Positions 50,608 through 61,249 of a DNA stretch of 64,000 nt are shown one piece after another. A model generated the notes under the pieces. It did no database searches, was not told where the DNA came from, and saw only the letters and a program-made list of their open reading frames with translations. The DNA is taken from NCBI RefSeq assembly GCF_008692845.1, contig NZ_VXJW01000002.1, positions 372,001-436,000 on the forward strand, written 5' to 3'. The position numbers were made by a program, and so were the translations under genes. The DNA is from Salmonella enterica subsp. arizonae. Its GTDB lineage: Bacteria > Pseudomonadota > Gammaproteobacteria > Enterobacterales > Enterobacteriaceae. Each line of letters starts with the position of its first letter. Position 1 is the stretch's first letter.

Positions 50608-52372
50608 TCGCCGCCTCCTCGCCGCTTTCCGGCGCGTCATCCAGCGCGGCCTCCAGTTGCTGATAGCGATACATATCGCGATACCAACCAGGCTGCTGCG
50701 CCAGTTGATCGTGATCGCCGCGCTGAACAACGTGACCATGTTGCATCACCATAATTTCATTGGCATCGGTCAACGCAGATAAACGATGCGCGCTTATGAT
50801 GACCGTGCGCCCTTCGCCCCACTGGCGCAAATTATGCAAAATCTGATGCTCCGTGCGACCATCTACCGCCGAGAGCGCATCATCAAGAAGCAGAATTTCC
50901 GCATTCAACAGTAGCGCTCTGGCAATTGAGATACGCTGTTTTTGCCCTCCCGATAACATTACGCCGCGTTCGCCTACCTGCGTGTCGTAGCCCTGAGGAA
51001 GACGGAGAATATCCTCATGTACGCTGGCTAAACGCGCCACCTGTTCAATCTCTTCCTGGGTCGCCTCCGGGCGTCCGAGCGCAATATTATTGGCAATAGA
51101 GTCCGAGAACAAAAACGGCGTCTGACTGACCACCGCCAGTCGGCTACGCCAGCTATCAAGCTGCAGATGCGTCAACGGCATGTCATGGAAACGGATTTCT
51201 CCCTGCGTCACATCAAAATGGCGCTGGATAAGCGACAATATTGTGCTTTTCCCCGCGCCGGTCGGACCGCATATCCCCAGTATCTGACCCGGTTTAAGAC
51301 GAAAGTTCACATTCTCCAGCGCCGGATGCGTCGTTTGCGGATAGCGAAACTCACGAATGGCCGCCGTCAATTCGCCGCGCCCCGCCGGGACCGGCTCTTC
51401 GCCATCATTAACCACCGGGGCTTCCGCCAGCATCGCTCGGATGCGGCTGTAAGCGGCGCTACCCCGCTCCACAATATTAAACATCCAGGCCAGCGCCAGC
51501 ATGGGCCAAATCATCAACCCCAGATACATCATAAAGCTGGTGAGTTCGCCCAGCGTCAGGCTGCCGTTAACCACCATCCAGCTTCCACCGCTAATCGCGA
51601 GCAGGTTCGCCATGCCAATGGCGATGTAAATCGTCGGATCAAAACGCGCGTCGATACGCGCCACTCGCATATTTTTCTTGCCGGTATCTTCGGCATCCGC
51701 CGCAAACAGCGAGGACTGACGGTCCTCCAGACCAAACGCTTTGATCATGCGGATGCTGGTCAGACTCTCCTGCGTGCGGTCGTTCAGGCTGGAGAAGGCG
51801 GCCTGCGCCCCTTTGAAGTAATCATGCAGCCGATCGCCGTAACGTTTGATCATCAGCGCCATAATCGGCATCGGCAACAACGCTAATAGCGTTAGCTGCC
51901 AGCTAATTTGCGTCGACATGACAATCAGTACCGCGCAGCCCATTACCAACGAGTCAACCAGCGTCAGAACGCCCTCGCCTGCCGCAAATACCACGCGATC
52001 CACATCATTCGTCGCGCGGGCGATAAGATCGCCCGTCCGATGGCGCTGATAAAATTCAGGATGCTGCCGACTAAGCTGGCGATAATAATCTTCACGCAGT
52101 TCAACGGCTAATTGATAAGAGGCGCCAAATAGCAGCACACGCCAGACATAGCGCAACAAATAGACCACCACGGCGATCAGGGCAATGGCGCTAATCCACA
52201 TCGCTATCCGGCCAGAAGTAAAATGCTGTGCGGTTACGCCATCCACGACAATCCCCACAACTTTAGGCGGGATCAGCTGAAGAATCGAAATAAGCATAAG
52301 CAGGGCCACCGCGCCAAGATAGCGACGCCATTCCCGGCGAAAGTACCAGCTTAATTGAGCAAATAATCGCAC
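50600..52372 (-). CDS. mdlA: ABC-type multidrug exporter half-transporter MdlA
   Basis: A 590-residue half-transporter with six membrane helices and a C-terminal ATPase domain. Walker A is GPTGAGKST, the canonical signature is LSGGQKQR and Walker B is [12 protein letters not shown]; here the catalytic glutamate after Walker B is Asp, whereas MdlB has Glu. So MdlA and MdlB supply complementary non-identical ATP sites. It is translated just before mdlB with an 8-bp overlap. Confidence 0.95.
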   Translation of the reverse strand: MRLFAQLSWYFRREWRRYLGAVALLMLISILQLIPPKVVGIVVDGVTAQHFTSGRIAMWISAIALIAVVVYLLRYVWRVLLFGASYQLAVELREDYYRQLSRQHPEFYQRHRTGDLIARATNDVDRVVFAAGEGVLTLVDSLVMGCAVLIVMSTQISWQLTLLALLPMPIMALMIKRYGDRLHDYFKGAQAAFSSLNDRTQESLTSIRMIKAFGLEDRQSSLFAADAEDTGKKNMRVARIDARFDPTIYIAIGMANLLAISGGSWMVVNGSLTLGELTSFMMYLGLMIWPMLALAWMFNIVERGSAAYSRIRAMLAEAPVVNDGEEPVPAGRGELTAAIREFRYPQTTHPALENVNFRLKPGQILGICGPTGAGKSTILSLIQRHFDVTQGEIRFHDMPLTHLQLDSWRSRLAVVSQTPFLFSDSIANNIALGRPEATQEEIEQVARLASVHEDILRLPQGYDTQVGERGVMLSGGQKQRISIARALLLNAEILLLDDALSAVDGRTEHQILHNLRQWGEGRTVIISAHRLSALTDANEIMVMQHGHVVQRGDHDQLAQQPGWYRDMYRYQQLEAALDDAPESGEEAANA

Positions 52373-52412
52373 GCGTTATTTCCTGATATGATTTCCGGCA
52401 ATACCGGGAGAA

Positions 52413-52871
52413 TTATTCAATGGGCAGAGAAGTGGTATACTTAATCTGTTCCATTGCAAAACTGGAGGTGACGTCTGACAGTCCTGGAACGCTATTGACC
52501 AGACGTTTATAGAAATCGTCATACCGCTTCATGTCGGCTACCTGAACTCGCATCAGATAATCGTATTCCCCCGCCATTCGCCAGAAGCCAAGCACTTCCG
52601 GCATCTCAGTGACAACAGTCACGAACCGACAGTACCATTCACTGCTGTGGTGCTGCGTTTTTATCAACACAAAAGCTGTTAATCCCAGACCCAGTTTTTC
52701 CGGGTCCAGCAGCGCGACCCTGCCAAGAAGGATACCGTCGTCTTCCAGGCGCTTAAGCCGCTTCCAGCAAGGCGTTGTCGTCAAATTAACGGCATCCGCC
52801 AGCGCCTGCAAAGAGAGGGTACAGTCCTGCTGCAATAAGGAAAGCAGCTTACGGTCAATTTTATCTAACAT
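52413..52871 (-). CDS. decR: Lrp/AsnC-family regulator DecR (YbaO)
   Basis: A 152-residue Lrp-type regulator with an N-terminal helix-turn-helix ([24 protein letters not shown], about 18-41) and a C-terminal RAM domain. It senses cysteine and activates cysteine detoxification genes. Here it is divergent from cdsH with 112 bp between them, and in Salmonella YbaO is reported to control cdsH. The start [10 protein letters not shown] gives the family length. Confidence 0.95.
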   Translation of the reverse strand: MLDKIDRKLLSLLQQDCTLSLQALADAVNLTTTPCWKRLKRLEDDGILLGRVALLDPEKLGLGLTAFVLIKTQHHSSEWYCRFVTVVTEMPEVLGFWRMAGEYDYLMRVQVADMKRYDDFYKRLVNSVPGLSDVTSSFAMEQIKYTTSLPIE

Positions 52872-52983
52872 ACCCACCCCGTAGAGAATATTTTTCTCCT
52901 TCCATTGTAATTTAAAGGTCAAATAGCAACAATTTTTTCCGTGCTTTTCGCTAATCTGGGCACAAAATGATAAACGGATATTA

Positions 52984-54039
52984 ATGATGAGTAGCAATTG
53001 GGTTAAAAATGCCATTAATGAAATTAACGCTGACCACCAGCGCTCAGCGGATACGCATCTTATTCGTCTGCCCCTGTCGGCATTTCCAGGTATTCAGCTT
53101 TATCTGAAAGATGAAAGCACGCATCCCACCGGTAGCCTCAAGCATCGCCTGGCGCGCTCGCTGTTCCTTTATGGGTTGTGCAATGGCTGGATTAAAGAAG
53201 GCACCCCGATTATTGAAGCGTCATCAGGCTCAACGGCGATTTCGGAAGCCTGGTTCGCGCGTTTATTGGGACTGCCGTTCATCGCCGTCATGCCCGCCTG
53301 TACCGCAAAACGTAAAATCGAGCAGATTGAATTTTACGGCGGTCACTGTCATTTTGTGGAACGCGCATGCGAAATTTATGCCGCATCCGAGCAACTGGCG
53401 CATGAACTGAACGGTCATTATATGGATCAGTTTACCTACGCAGAACGTGCTACCGACTGGCGGGGTAACAATAATATTGCCGACAGTATTTTTCGCCAGA
53501 TGCGCAGCGAACCCCATCCAGTGCCTCGATTTATAGTCATGAGCGCCGGAACGGGCGGAACCTCTGCGACGATCGGACGCTATATTCGCTGCCAGGGCTA
53601 TGATACTCAGCTAATGGTGGTTGATCCGGAGAACTCCGTCTTTTTACCTTACTGGCAAGATCGCGACGCTTCATTACGCAGCCCGGTGGGCAGTAAAATT
53701 GAGGGAATTGGTCGCCCGCGCGTAGAGCCTTCTTTTATTCCGGATGTCGTGGATGAGATGCTGCGCGTACCGGACGCCGCCAGTATTGCCGCCGCCCACT
53801 GGCTGGAAACGCAGCTAGGCCGTAAAGTCGGCGCCTCTACTGGCACGAATATGTGGGGAGCGTTACAGCTTGCGGCCCGGATGCGCGAGGCCGGAGAAAC
53901 CGGCGCTATTGTGACGTTATTGTGCGATAGCGGCGAGCGCTACCTGGATACCTATTACCATCCGGCATGGGTTAGCGAACATATCGGCGATTTAACGCCG
54001 TGGTCAGCGGCCATCGCAGCATTACTTACTGCGGGCTAA
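52984..54039 (+). CDS. cdsH: L-cysteine desulfhydrase CdsH (PLP-dependent)
   Basis: A 351-residue fold-type II PLP enzyme related to cysteine synthase and cystathionine beta-synthase. The PLP lysine is in [16 protein letters not shown] (about Lys45) and the phosphate-binding loop is [12 protein letters not shown] (about 183-194). It degrades L-cysteine to pyruvate, ammonia and sulfide. It corresponds to the Salmonella gene STM0458, which E. coli lacks at this place. Two ATGs are adjacent at the start. It is divergent from its likely regulator decR. Confidence 0.9.
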   Translation: MMSSNWVKNAINEINADHQRSADTHLIRLPLSAFPGIQLYLKDESTHPTGSLKHRLARSLFLYGLCNGWIKEGTPIIEASSGSTAISEAWFARLLGLPFIAVMPACTAKRKIEQIEFYGGHCHFVERACEIYAASEQLAHELNGHYMDQFTYAERATDWRGNNNIADSIFRQMRSEPHPVPRFIVMSAGTGGTSATIGRYIRCQGYDTQLMVVDPENSVFLPYWQDRDASLRSPVGSKIEGIGRPRVEPSFIPDVVDEMLRVPDAASIAAAHWLETQLGRKVGASTGTNMWGALQLAARMREAGETGAIVTLLCDSGERYLDTYYHPAWVSEHIGDLTPWSAAIAALLTAG

Positions 54040-54047
54040 AAACCAAT

Positions 54048-54073
54048 AAAAAAAGCCAGACTGAACGTCTGGC
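54048..54073 (-). terminator. Terminator of cof (bidirectional potential)
   Basis: The perfect stem GCCAGAC/GTCTGGC with a 5-base loop is followed on the minus strand by seven T. It lies between the convergent genes cdsH and cof. Confidence 0.85.
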
Positions 54074-54090
54074 TTGCTGGAAGAGATCTC

Positions 54091-54933
<843 letters not shown>

Positions 54934-55009
54934 TTAACTTTTCGTTCAGTATGACCTGAGATATACGGAAGTAATAGTGAACAGATAAAAGGAAGTGTTC
55001 CGGGTTTCT

Positions 55010-56710
55010 ATGAGGCTACTGAATCGACTTAACCAATATCAACGCCTCTGGCAGCCTTCCGCCGGGGAAATGCAATACGTCACCGTTAGCGAACTAGCCG
55101 AACGCTGTTTTTGTAGTGAGCGACATCTGCGAACGTTGCTGCGCCAGGCTCAGCAGGCAGGTTGGCTAAAATGGGAGGCGCAGTCCGGGCGCGGAAAGCG
55201 CGGACGGCTACAGTTTCTGGTCACACCGGAATCGCTCCGTACTGCCATGATGGAGCAGGCGCTGGAAAAAGGGCAGCAGCTCAACGTGCTGGAGCTGGCG
55301 CAACTGGCGCCTGGCGAGCTACGGGCGATGCTCCAGCCCTTTATGGGCGGTCAATGGCAAAACGACACACCGACATTACGTATTCCCTACTATCGTCCGC
55401 TTGACCCGCTGCATCCGGGTTTCCTGCCAGGCCGCGCGGAACAGCATCTCGCAGGGCAAGTTTTTTCCGGGTTAACGCGCTTCGACCGCGACAGCCAGTA
55501 TCCCTGCGGGGATTTGGCGCATCACTGGGATGTTTCCGTCGACGGTTTACGCTGGGATTTTTATATTCGCTCCACGCTGCACTGGCATAATGGCGATACG
55601 GTGGACACCTCGCAGCTACATGAACGTCTTGAAAGGCTGCTTAATCTCCCCGCGCTAAATAAATTGTTTATTAGCGTCGCACGTATCACCATAACGCATC
55701 CGCAGTGCCTGACCTTTTTCCTTCATCGGCCTGATTACTGGCTGGCACATCGTCTGGCGAGCTATTGTAGCGCTCTGGCGCATCCTGACCAGCCTCTTAT
55801 CGGCACTGGTCCTTTTCGCCTGGCGTTGTTCACGCCGGAGCTGGTACGTCTGGAAAGTCACGACTATTATCACCTCAGCCATCCGCTACTTAAAGCGATT
55901 GAATTCTGGATCACCCCGCAACTGTTTGCCCAGGATCTGGGCACCAGTTGCCGTCATCCGGTGCAGATCGCCATCGGCAAACCGGAAGAGCTGGCGACGC
56001 TGAGTCAGGTAAGTAGCGGCATCAGTCTGGGCTTTTGCTATTTAACCATTAGGAAGGGCTCACGGCTCAACGTACAGCAGGCGCGGCGTCTGGTGCATAT
56101 TATCCATCACAGTTCTCTGCTGAAAACATTGCCGGTAGATGAGAATTTGATTACGCCAAGTCAGGGGCTGCTACCCGGCTGGACAATCCCGCAATGGCAG
56201 GACGTTGATGAAACGCCATTGCCGAAAAAACTTACCCTGGCGTATCACCTTCCCATAGAACTTCATACGATGGCGGAGCAGCTTCGATACTACCTTGCGA
56301 CACTCGGCTGTGAGTTAACGTTGATTTTTCATAATGCAAAAAACTGGGATAACTGCCCTGCTCTGGCGCAAGCGGATCTAATGATGGGCGACAGGCTGAT
56401 CGGCGAAGCGCCGGAATATACGCTGGAGCAGTGGCTACGTTGCGATCAGATCTGGCCACATGTTCTGGACGCGCCAGCGTTTTCACATTTGCAGGCGACG
56501 CTTGACGCCCTGCAAATTCAGCCAAATGAAAAGGATCGCCGTGCCGCGCTGCACCGGGTTTTTGCCGACCTGATGGATGATGCCACGCTGACGCCGCTGT
56601 TTAATTACCACTATCGCATCAGCGCCCCGCCGGGCGTTAATGGCGTTCGGCTCACCCCCCGCGGCTGGTTTGAATTTAGCGAAGCCTGGCTTCCGCCGCC
56701 TTCGCAGTGA
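55010..56710 (+). CDS. ybaE: SgrR-like transcriptional regulator YbaE
   Basis: A 566-residue protein with an N-terminal SgrR-type winged helix ([30 protein letters not shown], about 24-53). An extracytoplasmic solute-binding-protein family 5 domain follows (from about 130 to the end, [17 protein letters not shown]). No signal peptide, so it should be a cytoplasmic small-molecule-sensing regulator; the ligand is unknown. The start [11 protein letters not shown] gives the E. coli length. queC follows in the same direction. Confidence 0.9.
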   Translation: MRLLNRLNQYQRLWQPSAGEMQYVTVSELAERCFCSERHLRTLLRQAQQAGWLKWEAQSGRGKRGRLQFLVTPESLRTAMMEQALEKGQQLNVLELAQLAPGELRAMLQPFMGGQWQNDTPTLRIPYYRPLDPLHPGFLPGRAEQHLAGQVFSGLTRFDRDSQYPCGDLAHHWDVSVDGLRWDFYIRSTLHWHNGDTVDTSQLHERLERLLNLPALNKLFISVARITITHPQCLTFFLHRPDYWLAHRLASYCSALAHPDQPLIGTGPFRLALFTPELVRLESHDYYHLSHPLLKAIEFWITPQLFAQDLGTSCRHPVQIAIGKPEELATLSQVSSGISLGFCYLTIRKGSRLNVQQARRLVHIIHHSSLLKTLPVDENLITPSQGLLPGWTIPQWQDVDETPLPKKLTLAYHLPIELHTMAEQLRYYLATLGCELTLIFHNAKNWDNCPALAQADLMMGDRLIGEAPEYTLEQWLRCDQIWPHVLDAPAFSHLQATLDALQIQPNEKDRRAALHRVFADLMDDATLTPLFNYHYRISAPPGVNGVRLTPRGWFEFSEAWLPPPSQ

Positions 56711-56774
56711 AGAAGCTGGTCGGTATTATCCGCACGCGTTACCATATTGGCTTTCGTCATTTATCAGGATAACT

Positions 56775-57470
56775 ATGAAACGCGCCGTTGTTGTATTTAG
56801 TGGAGGTCAGGACTCCACCACTTGTCTGGCGCAAGCGCTACATCAGTATGATGAAGTGCATTGTGTCACGTTTGATTATGGTCAGCGCCACCGCGCAGAG
56901 ATTGATGTCGCACGTTCTCTGGCGTTAAAACTTGGCGCACGCGCGCATAAAATGCTGGATGTCACTTTGCTGAACGAACTGGCGGTAAGTAGCCTGACGC
57001 GGGATAGCATTCCGGTGCCGGATTATGAACCAAACGCCGACGGCATCCCCAACACTTTTGTACCCGGACGCAATATTCTCTTTCTGACGCTGGCGGCGAT
57101 TTACGCTTATCAGGTCAAAGCCGAAGCGGTGATCACCGGCGTTTGCGAGACCGATTTTTCCGGCTATCCGGACTGTCGCGATGAGTTCGTCAAGGCGCTG
57201 AATCGCGCCGTGAATTTGGGCATGGCGAAAGATATCCGCTTCGAAACGCCCTTAATGTGGCTTGATAAAGCTGAAACCTGGGCGCTGGCTGATTATTGGG
57301 GCAAGCTGAATTTGGTTCGCGAAGAGACGCTGACCTGTTATAACGGCATCAAAGGCGACGGCTGCGGTCATTGCGCGGCCTGTAATCTACGCGCCAACGG
57401 CCTGAATCATTATCTGGCGGATAAAGCGGCAGTAGTGACGGCGATGAAGCAGAAAACGGGTCTACAGTAA
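56775..57470 (+). CDS. queC: 7-cyano-7-deazaguanine synthase QueC
   Basis: A 231-residue ATP-pyrophosphatase that makes preQ0 in the queuosine pathway. The PP-loop is [15 protein letters not shown] (about 8-22), and the zinc cysteines are [10 protein letters not shown] near residue 198. The start [12 protein letters not shown] follows CAGGATAACT. It lies 64 bp after ybaE. I looked for a preQ1-type riboswitch upstream and see none. Confidence 0.97.
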   Translation: MKRAVVVFSGGQDSTTCLAQALHQYDEVHCVTFDYGQRHRAEIDVARSLALKLGARAHKMLDVTLLNELAVSSLTRDSIPVPDYEPNADGIPNTFVPGRNILFLTLAAIYAYQVKAEAVITGVCETDFSGYPDCRDEFVKALNRAVNLGMAKDIRFETPLMWLDKAETWALADYWGKLNLVREETLTCYNGIKGDGCGHCAACNLRANGLNHYLADKAAVVTAMKQKTGLQ

Positions 57471-57485
57471 GATAATCCGCTTACG

Positions 57486-57571
57486 TTGCCGGATAGCGAC
57501 GCTGATGCGTCTTATCCGGCCTACAAAACCGAAGCATTTGTAGGCCTGATAAACGTAGCGCCGTCAGGCAA
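57486..57571. repeat. BIME (paired REP units) between queC and fadM
   Basis: Two REP-like units, TTGCCGGATAGCGACGC ... TTATCCGGCC and TAGGCCTGATAAACG ... GCCGTCAGGCAA, face each other between convergent genes. Confidence 0.85.
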
Positions 57572-57578
57572 CGAGGCG

Positions 57579-57977
57579 TTATTGTGCCATCTGCTCCAGC
57601 TTTTCACGCAATTCGCCTTCCAGCGGCAGCGCTTTTTGCGTTTTTAAATCAATGCAGACAAACGTGATAAGCGCATCCACTACCACCTGCCCTTCAGGCT
57701 CCAGCGTGATCGTCTGACTTAATACGCCGCTTTTACCGTTAAGCTGTTGTACCTGGCTGGTAACGGTCAGTAGATCGCTCAATACCGCCGGTCGACGGTA
57801 ATTTATATTGATGTTTACCACCACGAACGCAATATTGCGGGCCGTCATCCACTGAAAGCCGTCGCTGTTTTCCAGCCCATCCCAGCGGGCTTCTTCCAGA
57901 AACTCCAGATAGCGGGCATTATTAACATGCTGATAAACATCAAGATGATAACCGCGAACTTTAATCTGTGTTTGCAT
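57579..57977 (-). CDS. fadM: Long-chain acyl-CoA thioesterase FadM (YbaW)
   Basis: A 132-residue hotdog-fold thioesterase of the 4-HBT type, with the active-site segment DVYQHVNNARYLEFLEEARWD (aspartate at about residue 13). It cleaves unusual long-chain acyl-CoA such as 3,5-tetradecadienoyl-CoA formed during oleate degradation. Length is canonical. No FadR site was examined in detail. Confidence 0.94.
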   Translation of the reverse strand: MQTQIKVRGYHLDVYQHVNNARYLEFLEEARWDGLENSDGFQWMTARNIAFVVVNININYRRPAVLSDLLTVTSQVQQLNGKSGVLSQTITLEPEGQVVVDALITFVCIDLKTQKALPLEGELREKLEQMAQ

Positions 57978-58081
57978 AGCGCAATAACCTTATGTTGTTG
58001 TTATAAGTAAACGACAAGTACAGAGGCCATAACTGGTATGACCTCTCTTAGTCTGGCAAATTTTTGCCACTACGCAAGTTA

Positions 58082-58528
<447 letters not shown>

Positions 58529-58538
58529 TCAGAAATGG

Positions 58539-58561
58539 AAAAGGCCGCGAAAGCGGCCTTT
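58539..58561 (-). terminator. Putative terminator of ppiD
   Basis: The stem AAAGGCCGC/GCGGCCTTT with a TTTC loop read on the minus strand is followed by TTCC. It lies about 45 bp after the ppiD stop; the T-run is short, so efficiency is uncertain. Confidence 0.7.
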
Positions 58562-58605
58562 GTGGGATACAACTTTTTGCAATTTTTTGCGAAGCGCCTC
58601 GACGA

Positions 58606-60477
58606 TTACTGCTGCTCCAGAGCGTCGCCGATTTTGATTTTCGCCTCTTTACGCAGATTACTCATCAGCGCCTCAAAGACAATTTGCGCATTGTTCTGCG
58701 TAATGCCCTGCATCATCGCTTTTTTCTGGGCTTCCGGCATGGAGCCCGCTTTCACCTCGTCAAGCGCCAGCAGAACGATGTTACCCTGCATATCGTTCGC
58801 CACGCCATAGACTGGCTTATCTTTCGTCGGGAGGCTTAACGCAAAGGCCGCCTGACTCACAGGATCCTGACTAGTACGGCTTAACGTTTTAGGTTCGCCA
58901 AAGCTGAGACCCGCTGCTTTCATCGCTTCCGCGCCTTTGCCCGCTTTCAGCTCAACCAGCAGTTTTTCAGCATCCAGTTTTGCCTGTTGTTCAGCTTTAT
59001 TATGCTTCACCAGGGCAATGACCTGTTCTTTCACCGCTGCTAACGGCTTCACGGCTTCAGGTTTATGCCCGCTCACGCGCACGACAAAAGCCCGGTCGCC
59101 ATCCACGGTGATAATGTCGGAATTCGGCCCCGGCGTGCCATTTTCGCCCACCAGACCACCATTAAAGATAGCATCGGCTACCGGTTTGAAGTTCAGCTCT
59201 TCCGGTAAGTTGTCATGGCTAAACCAGCCGGTTTCAACCGCTTTTACGCCAGCGACCTGTTCAGCGCCTGCTAACGACTCATTGTCGTTACTTGCTGCAT
59301 CGCTCACTTTCTGCTGCAAAGCATAATAAGCGTCCAGCGCTTTTTCCTGTTTCACTTTCGCGGCAATGTCGTCGCGAACCTCGCTCAGCGGTTTCACTTT
59401 GGCAGGCTGAACATCATCCAGACGCGCCACCAGAAAACCGACAGACGACTTGATCACGCCAGATATCTGGCCTTTCTCTTTCAAACCCGCGTTTTTCAGT
59501 TCCGGCACCGTGGCAGACTCTTCCAGCCAGCCCATATCGCCGCCATTACGCGCAGAGATGATGTCGGTAGATTTCTCTTTCGCCAGCGTGGCGAAATCTT
59601 CGCCCTTGTTCAACGCATCCAGTACAGCTTTCGCGTCATCTTCCGTTTTGGTCTGAATAATGCTGTAACGATGACGCTCCGGCTGAGTAAACTGATCCAA
59701 ATGTTGGTCATAATAGGCCTGAATATCCGCATCGCTGACCGGCGCTTGCATCGTCGCCGCATCCAGCTTGATGTAGCTTACGCGGAACTGTTCCGGCGTC
59801 ATAAAGCGGGTTTTATTCTGATCGTAGTAGCTGGACACTTCCTGATCGGTCGCCTGCTGCTTCGCCGCCAGCGCGTTGACATCAATAGTGGCTTCACGCA
59901 CTACGCGCTGTTGAGAGACTAATGCCGCCAGCTCGTCGGTTTCCCCTTTTAGCATAAAATCAGTACCGGCCACGCCGTTGATCAGTTGCTGAGTGGTAAG
60001 CTGGTTACGCAGCGCCTGAGCATACTGATCGGCCGTCATTCCCATCTGATTCACAATCGCGTTATAGCGGTTGTTGTCAAACCGACCGTCCACCTGAAAA
60101 GCGGGAGTGGCGAAAATCGCCTGCTTTACCTGCTCATCGCTGATGCCCAGTTTCAGTTCGCGGGAATATTGATCCAACAGAGCTTCATCTATCAGACGAT
60201 TCAGCACCTGCTGGCGCAGACTTTTCATATAACCTTCGTTGGCCGCCAGTTCAGAATACCTGTCGCCCAACTGCTGCTGCATACGGTTACGTTCGTTGTT
60301 AAACGCATTCTCAAACTGTGCCCGGCTGATTTCCTGGCCATTCACTTTTGCGGCGTAGTTATTGCTTCCGCCAATCAGGTAACCACTAACGCCGGTCAAA
60401 ATGAACGACACGATAATGATAACGAAAATAATCTTGAGCACGAGACTGTTTGCAGCCGTGCGTAAGCTGTCCATCAT
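58606..60477 (-). CDS. ppiD: Periplasmic folding chaperone PpiD
   Basis: A 623-residue protein with one N-terminal membrane anchor (about 14-34, LVLKIIFVIIIVSFILTGVSG). A SurA-like chaperone region follows, then a parvulin domain (about 265-355, RYSIIQTKTEDDAKAVLDAL), largely inactive as an isomerase in E. coli. It assists proteins emerging from the Sec translocon. Two adjacent ATGs begin the frame (MMDSL). hupB and lon lie upstream on the same strand. Confidence 0.97.
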   Translation of the reverse strand: MMDSLRTAANSLVLKIIFVIIIVSFILTGVSGYLIGGSNNYAAKVNGQEISRAQFENAFNNERNRMQQQLGDRYSELAANEGYMKSLRQQVLNRLIDEALLDQYSRELKLGISDEQVKQAIFATPAFQVDGRFDNNRYNAIVNQMGMTADQYAQALRNQLTTQQLINGVAGTDFMLKGETDELAALVSQQRVVREATIDVNALAAKQQATDQEVSSYYDQNKTRFMTPEQFRVSYIKLDAATMQAPVSDADIQAYYDQHLDQFTQPERHRYSIIQTKTEDDAKAVLDALNKGEDFATLAKEKSTDIISARNGGDMGWLEESATVPELKNAGLKEKGQISGVIKSSVGFLVARLDDVQPAKVKPLSEVRDDIAAKVKQEKALDAYYALQQKVSDAASNDNESLAGAEQVAGVKAVETGWFSHDNLPEELNFKPVADAIFNGGLVGENGTPGPNSDIITVDGDRAFVVRVSGHKPEAVKPLAAVKEQVIALVKHNKAEQQAKLDAEKLLVELKAGKGAEAMKAAGLSFGEPKTLSRTSQDPVSQAAFALSLPTKDKPVYGVANDMQGNIVLLALDEVKAGSMPEAQKKAMMQGITQNNAQIVFEALMSNLRKEAKIKIGDALEQQ

Positions 60478-60707
60478 GGTGTAACCACACTCCGCTGTAG
60501 GTGACTTTACACTTTATCCTTCAGGCGGCTTCTCTGCTGGCTACCGAGTGACTCGCTCAGTTGCCGCGTCGACGCGACTTGAATGATTTGCGTATATATA
60601 CTTCACGCGGCATCGCGTTTTCTGAACGCGGCGCGCGAAAGCCTATTGTGACAAGAAACGAGGGCAATTGTCAGCCCGCAACGCACAGAAAGTCCCGAAT
60701 CGCCAAT

Positions 60708-60734
60708 AAAAAAGGCACATCAATTGATGCGCCC
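60708..60734 (-). terminator. Terminator of hupB
   Basis: On the minus strand GGGCGCATCAATTGATGTGCC forms a near-perfect stem followed by six T. It lies about 35 bp after the hupB stop. Confidence 0.85.
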
Positions 60735-60768
60735 TTGTACTTTGTCACATCCCCCGAGGGGATCACGT

Positions 60769-61041
60769 TTAGTTTACCGCGTCTTTCAGCGCTTTACCTG
60801 CACGGAAACTCGGCACTTTGGCAGCGGCGATGGTGATCTCTTTACCTGTTTGCGGGTTGCGACCAGTACGGGCAGCACGCTCTTTAACAGCAAAAGTACC
60901 AAAGCCTACCAGTGCAACGTCATCCCCTTCTTTCAGAGATTCGGTAACAGAAGCAATAATCGCATCTAACGCACGTCCAGCCGCAGCCTTAGAGATATCA
61001 GCCCCTGCAGCAATTTTTTCGATCAGTTGAGATTTATTCAC
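60769..61041 (-). CDS. hupB: DNA-binding protein HU-beta
   Basis: A 90-residue histone-like protein ([20 protein letters not shown]...) with the DNA-binding arm signature [21 protein letters not shown] (about 46-66). It forms dimers with HU-alpha and compacts the nucleoid. It sits between lon and ppiD, as in E. coli. Sequence and length are canonical. Confidence 0.98.
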   Translation of the reverse strand: MNKSQLIEKIAAGADISKAAAGRALDAIIASVTESLKEGDDVALVGFGTFAVKERAARTGRNPQTGKEITIAAAKVPSFRAGKALKDAVN

Positions 61042-61180
61042 TCTTCTCTTCCTCTTTATAATTTATATCGCACCTGAATCCTTCGAAGTACGACCGCGCA
61101 GCAGTTATATCAGGCCTGCCACGCCCTTACAACACCCGTTAATAGTGGCAGACCCAATCAATGATCTAAATTAGCTATAC

Positions 61181-61217
61181 AAAAAAAGGCTGGCAAGTCC
61201 GAAATAGCCTGCCAGCC
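61181..61217 (-). terminator. Terminator of lon
   Basis: On the minus strand GGCTGGCAGGC ... TTGCCAGCC pairs and is followed by seven T, about 35 bp after the lon stop. Confidence 0.88.
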
Positions 61218-61249
61218 CTGTTTTTATTAGCGCTATTTGCGCGAGGTCA

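Noticed and set aside
56711-56774. preQ1-type riboswitch before queC
   Set aside because: The gap is only 64 bp and no aptamer-like C-rich/A-rich pseudoknot pattern is visible.
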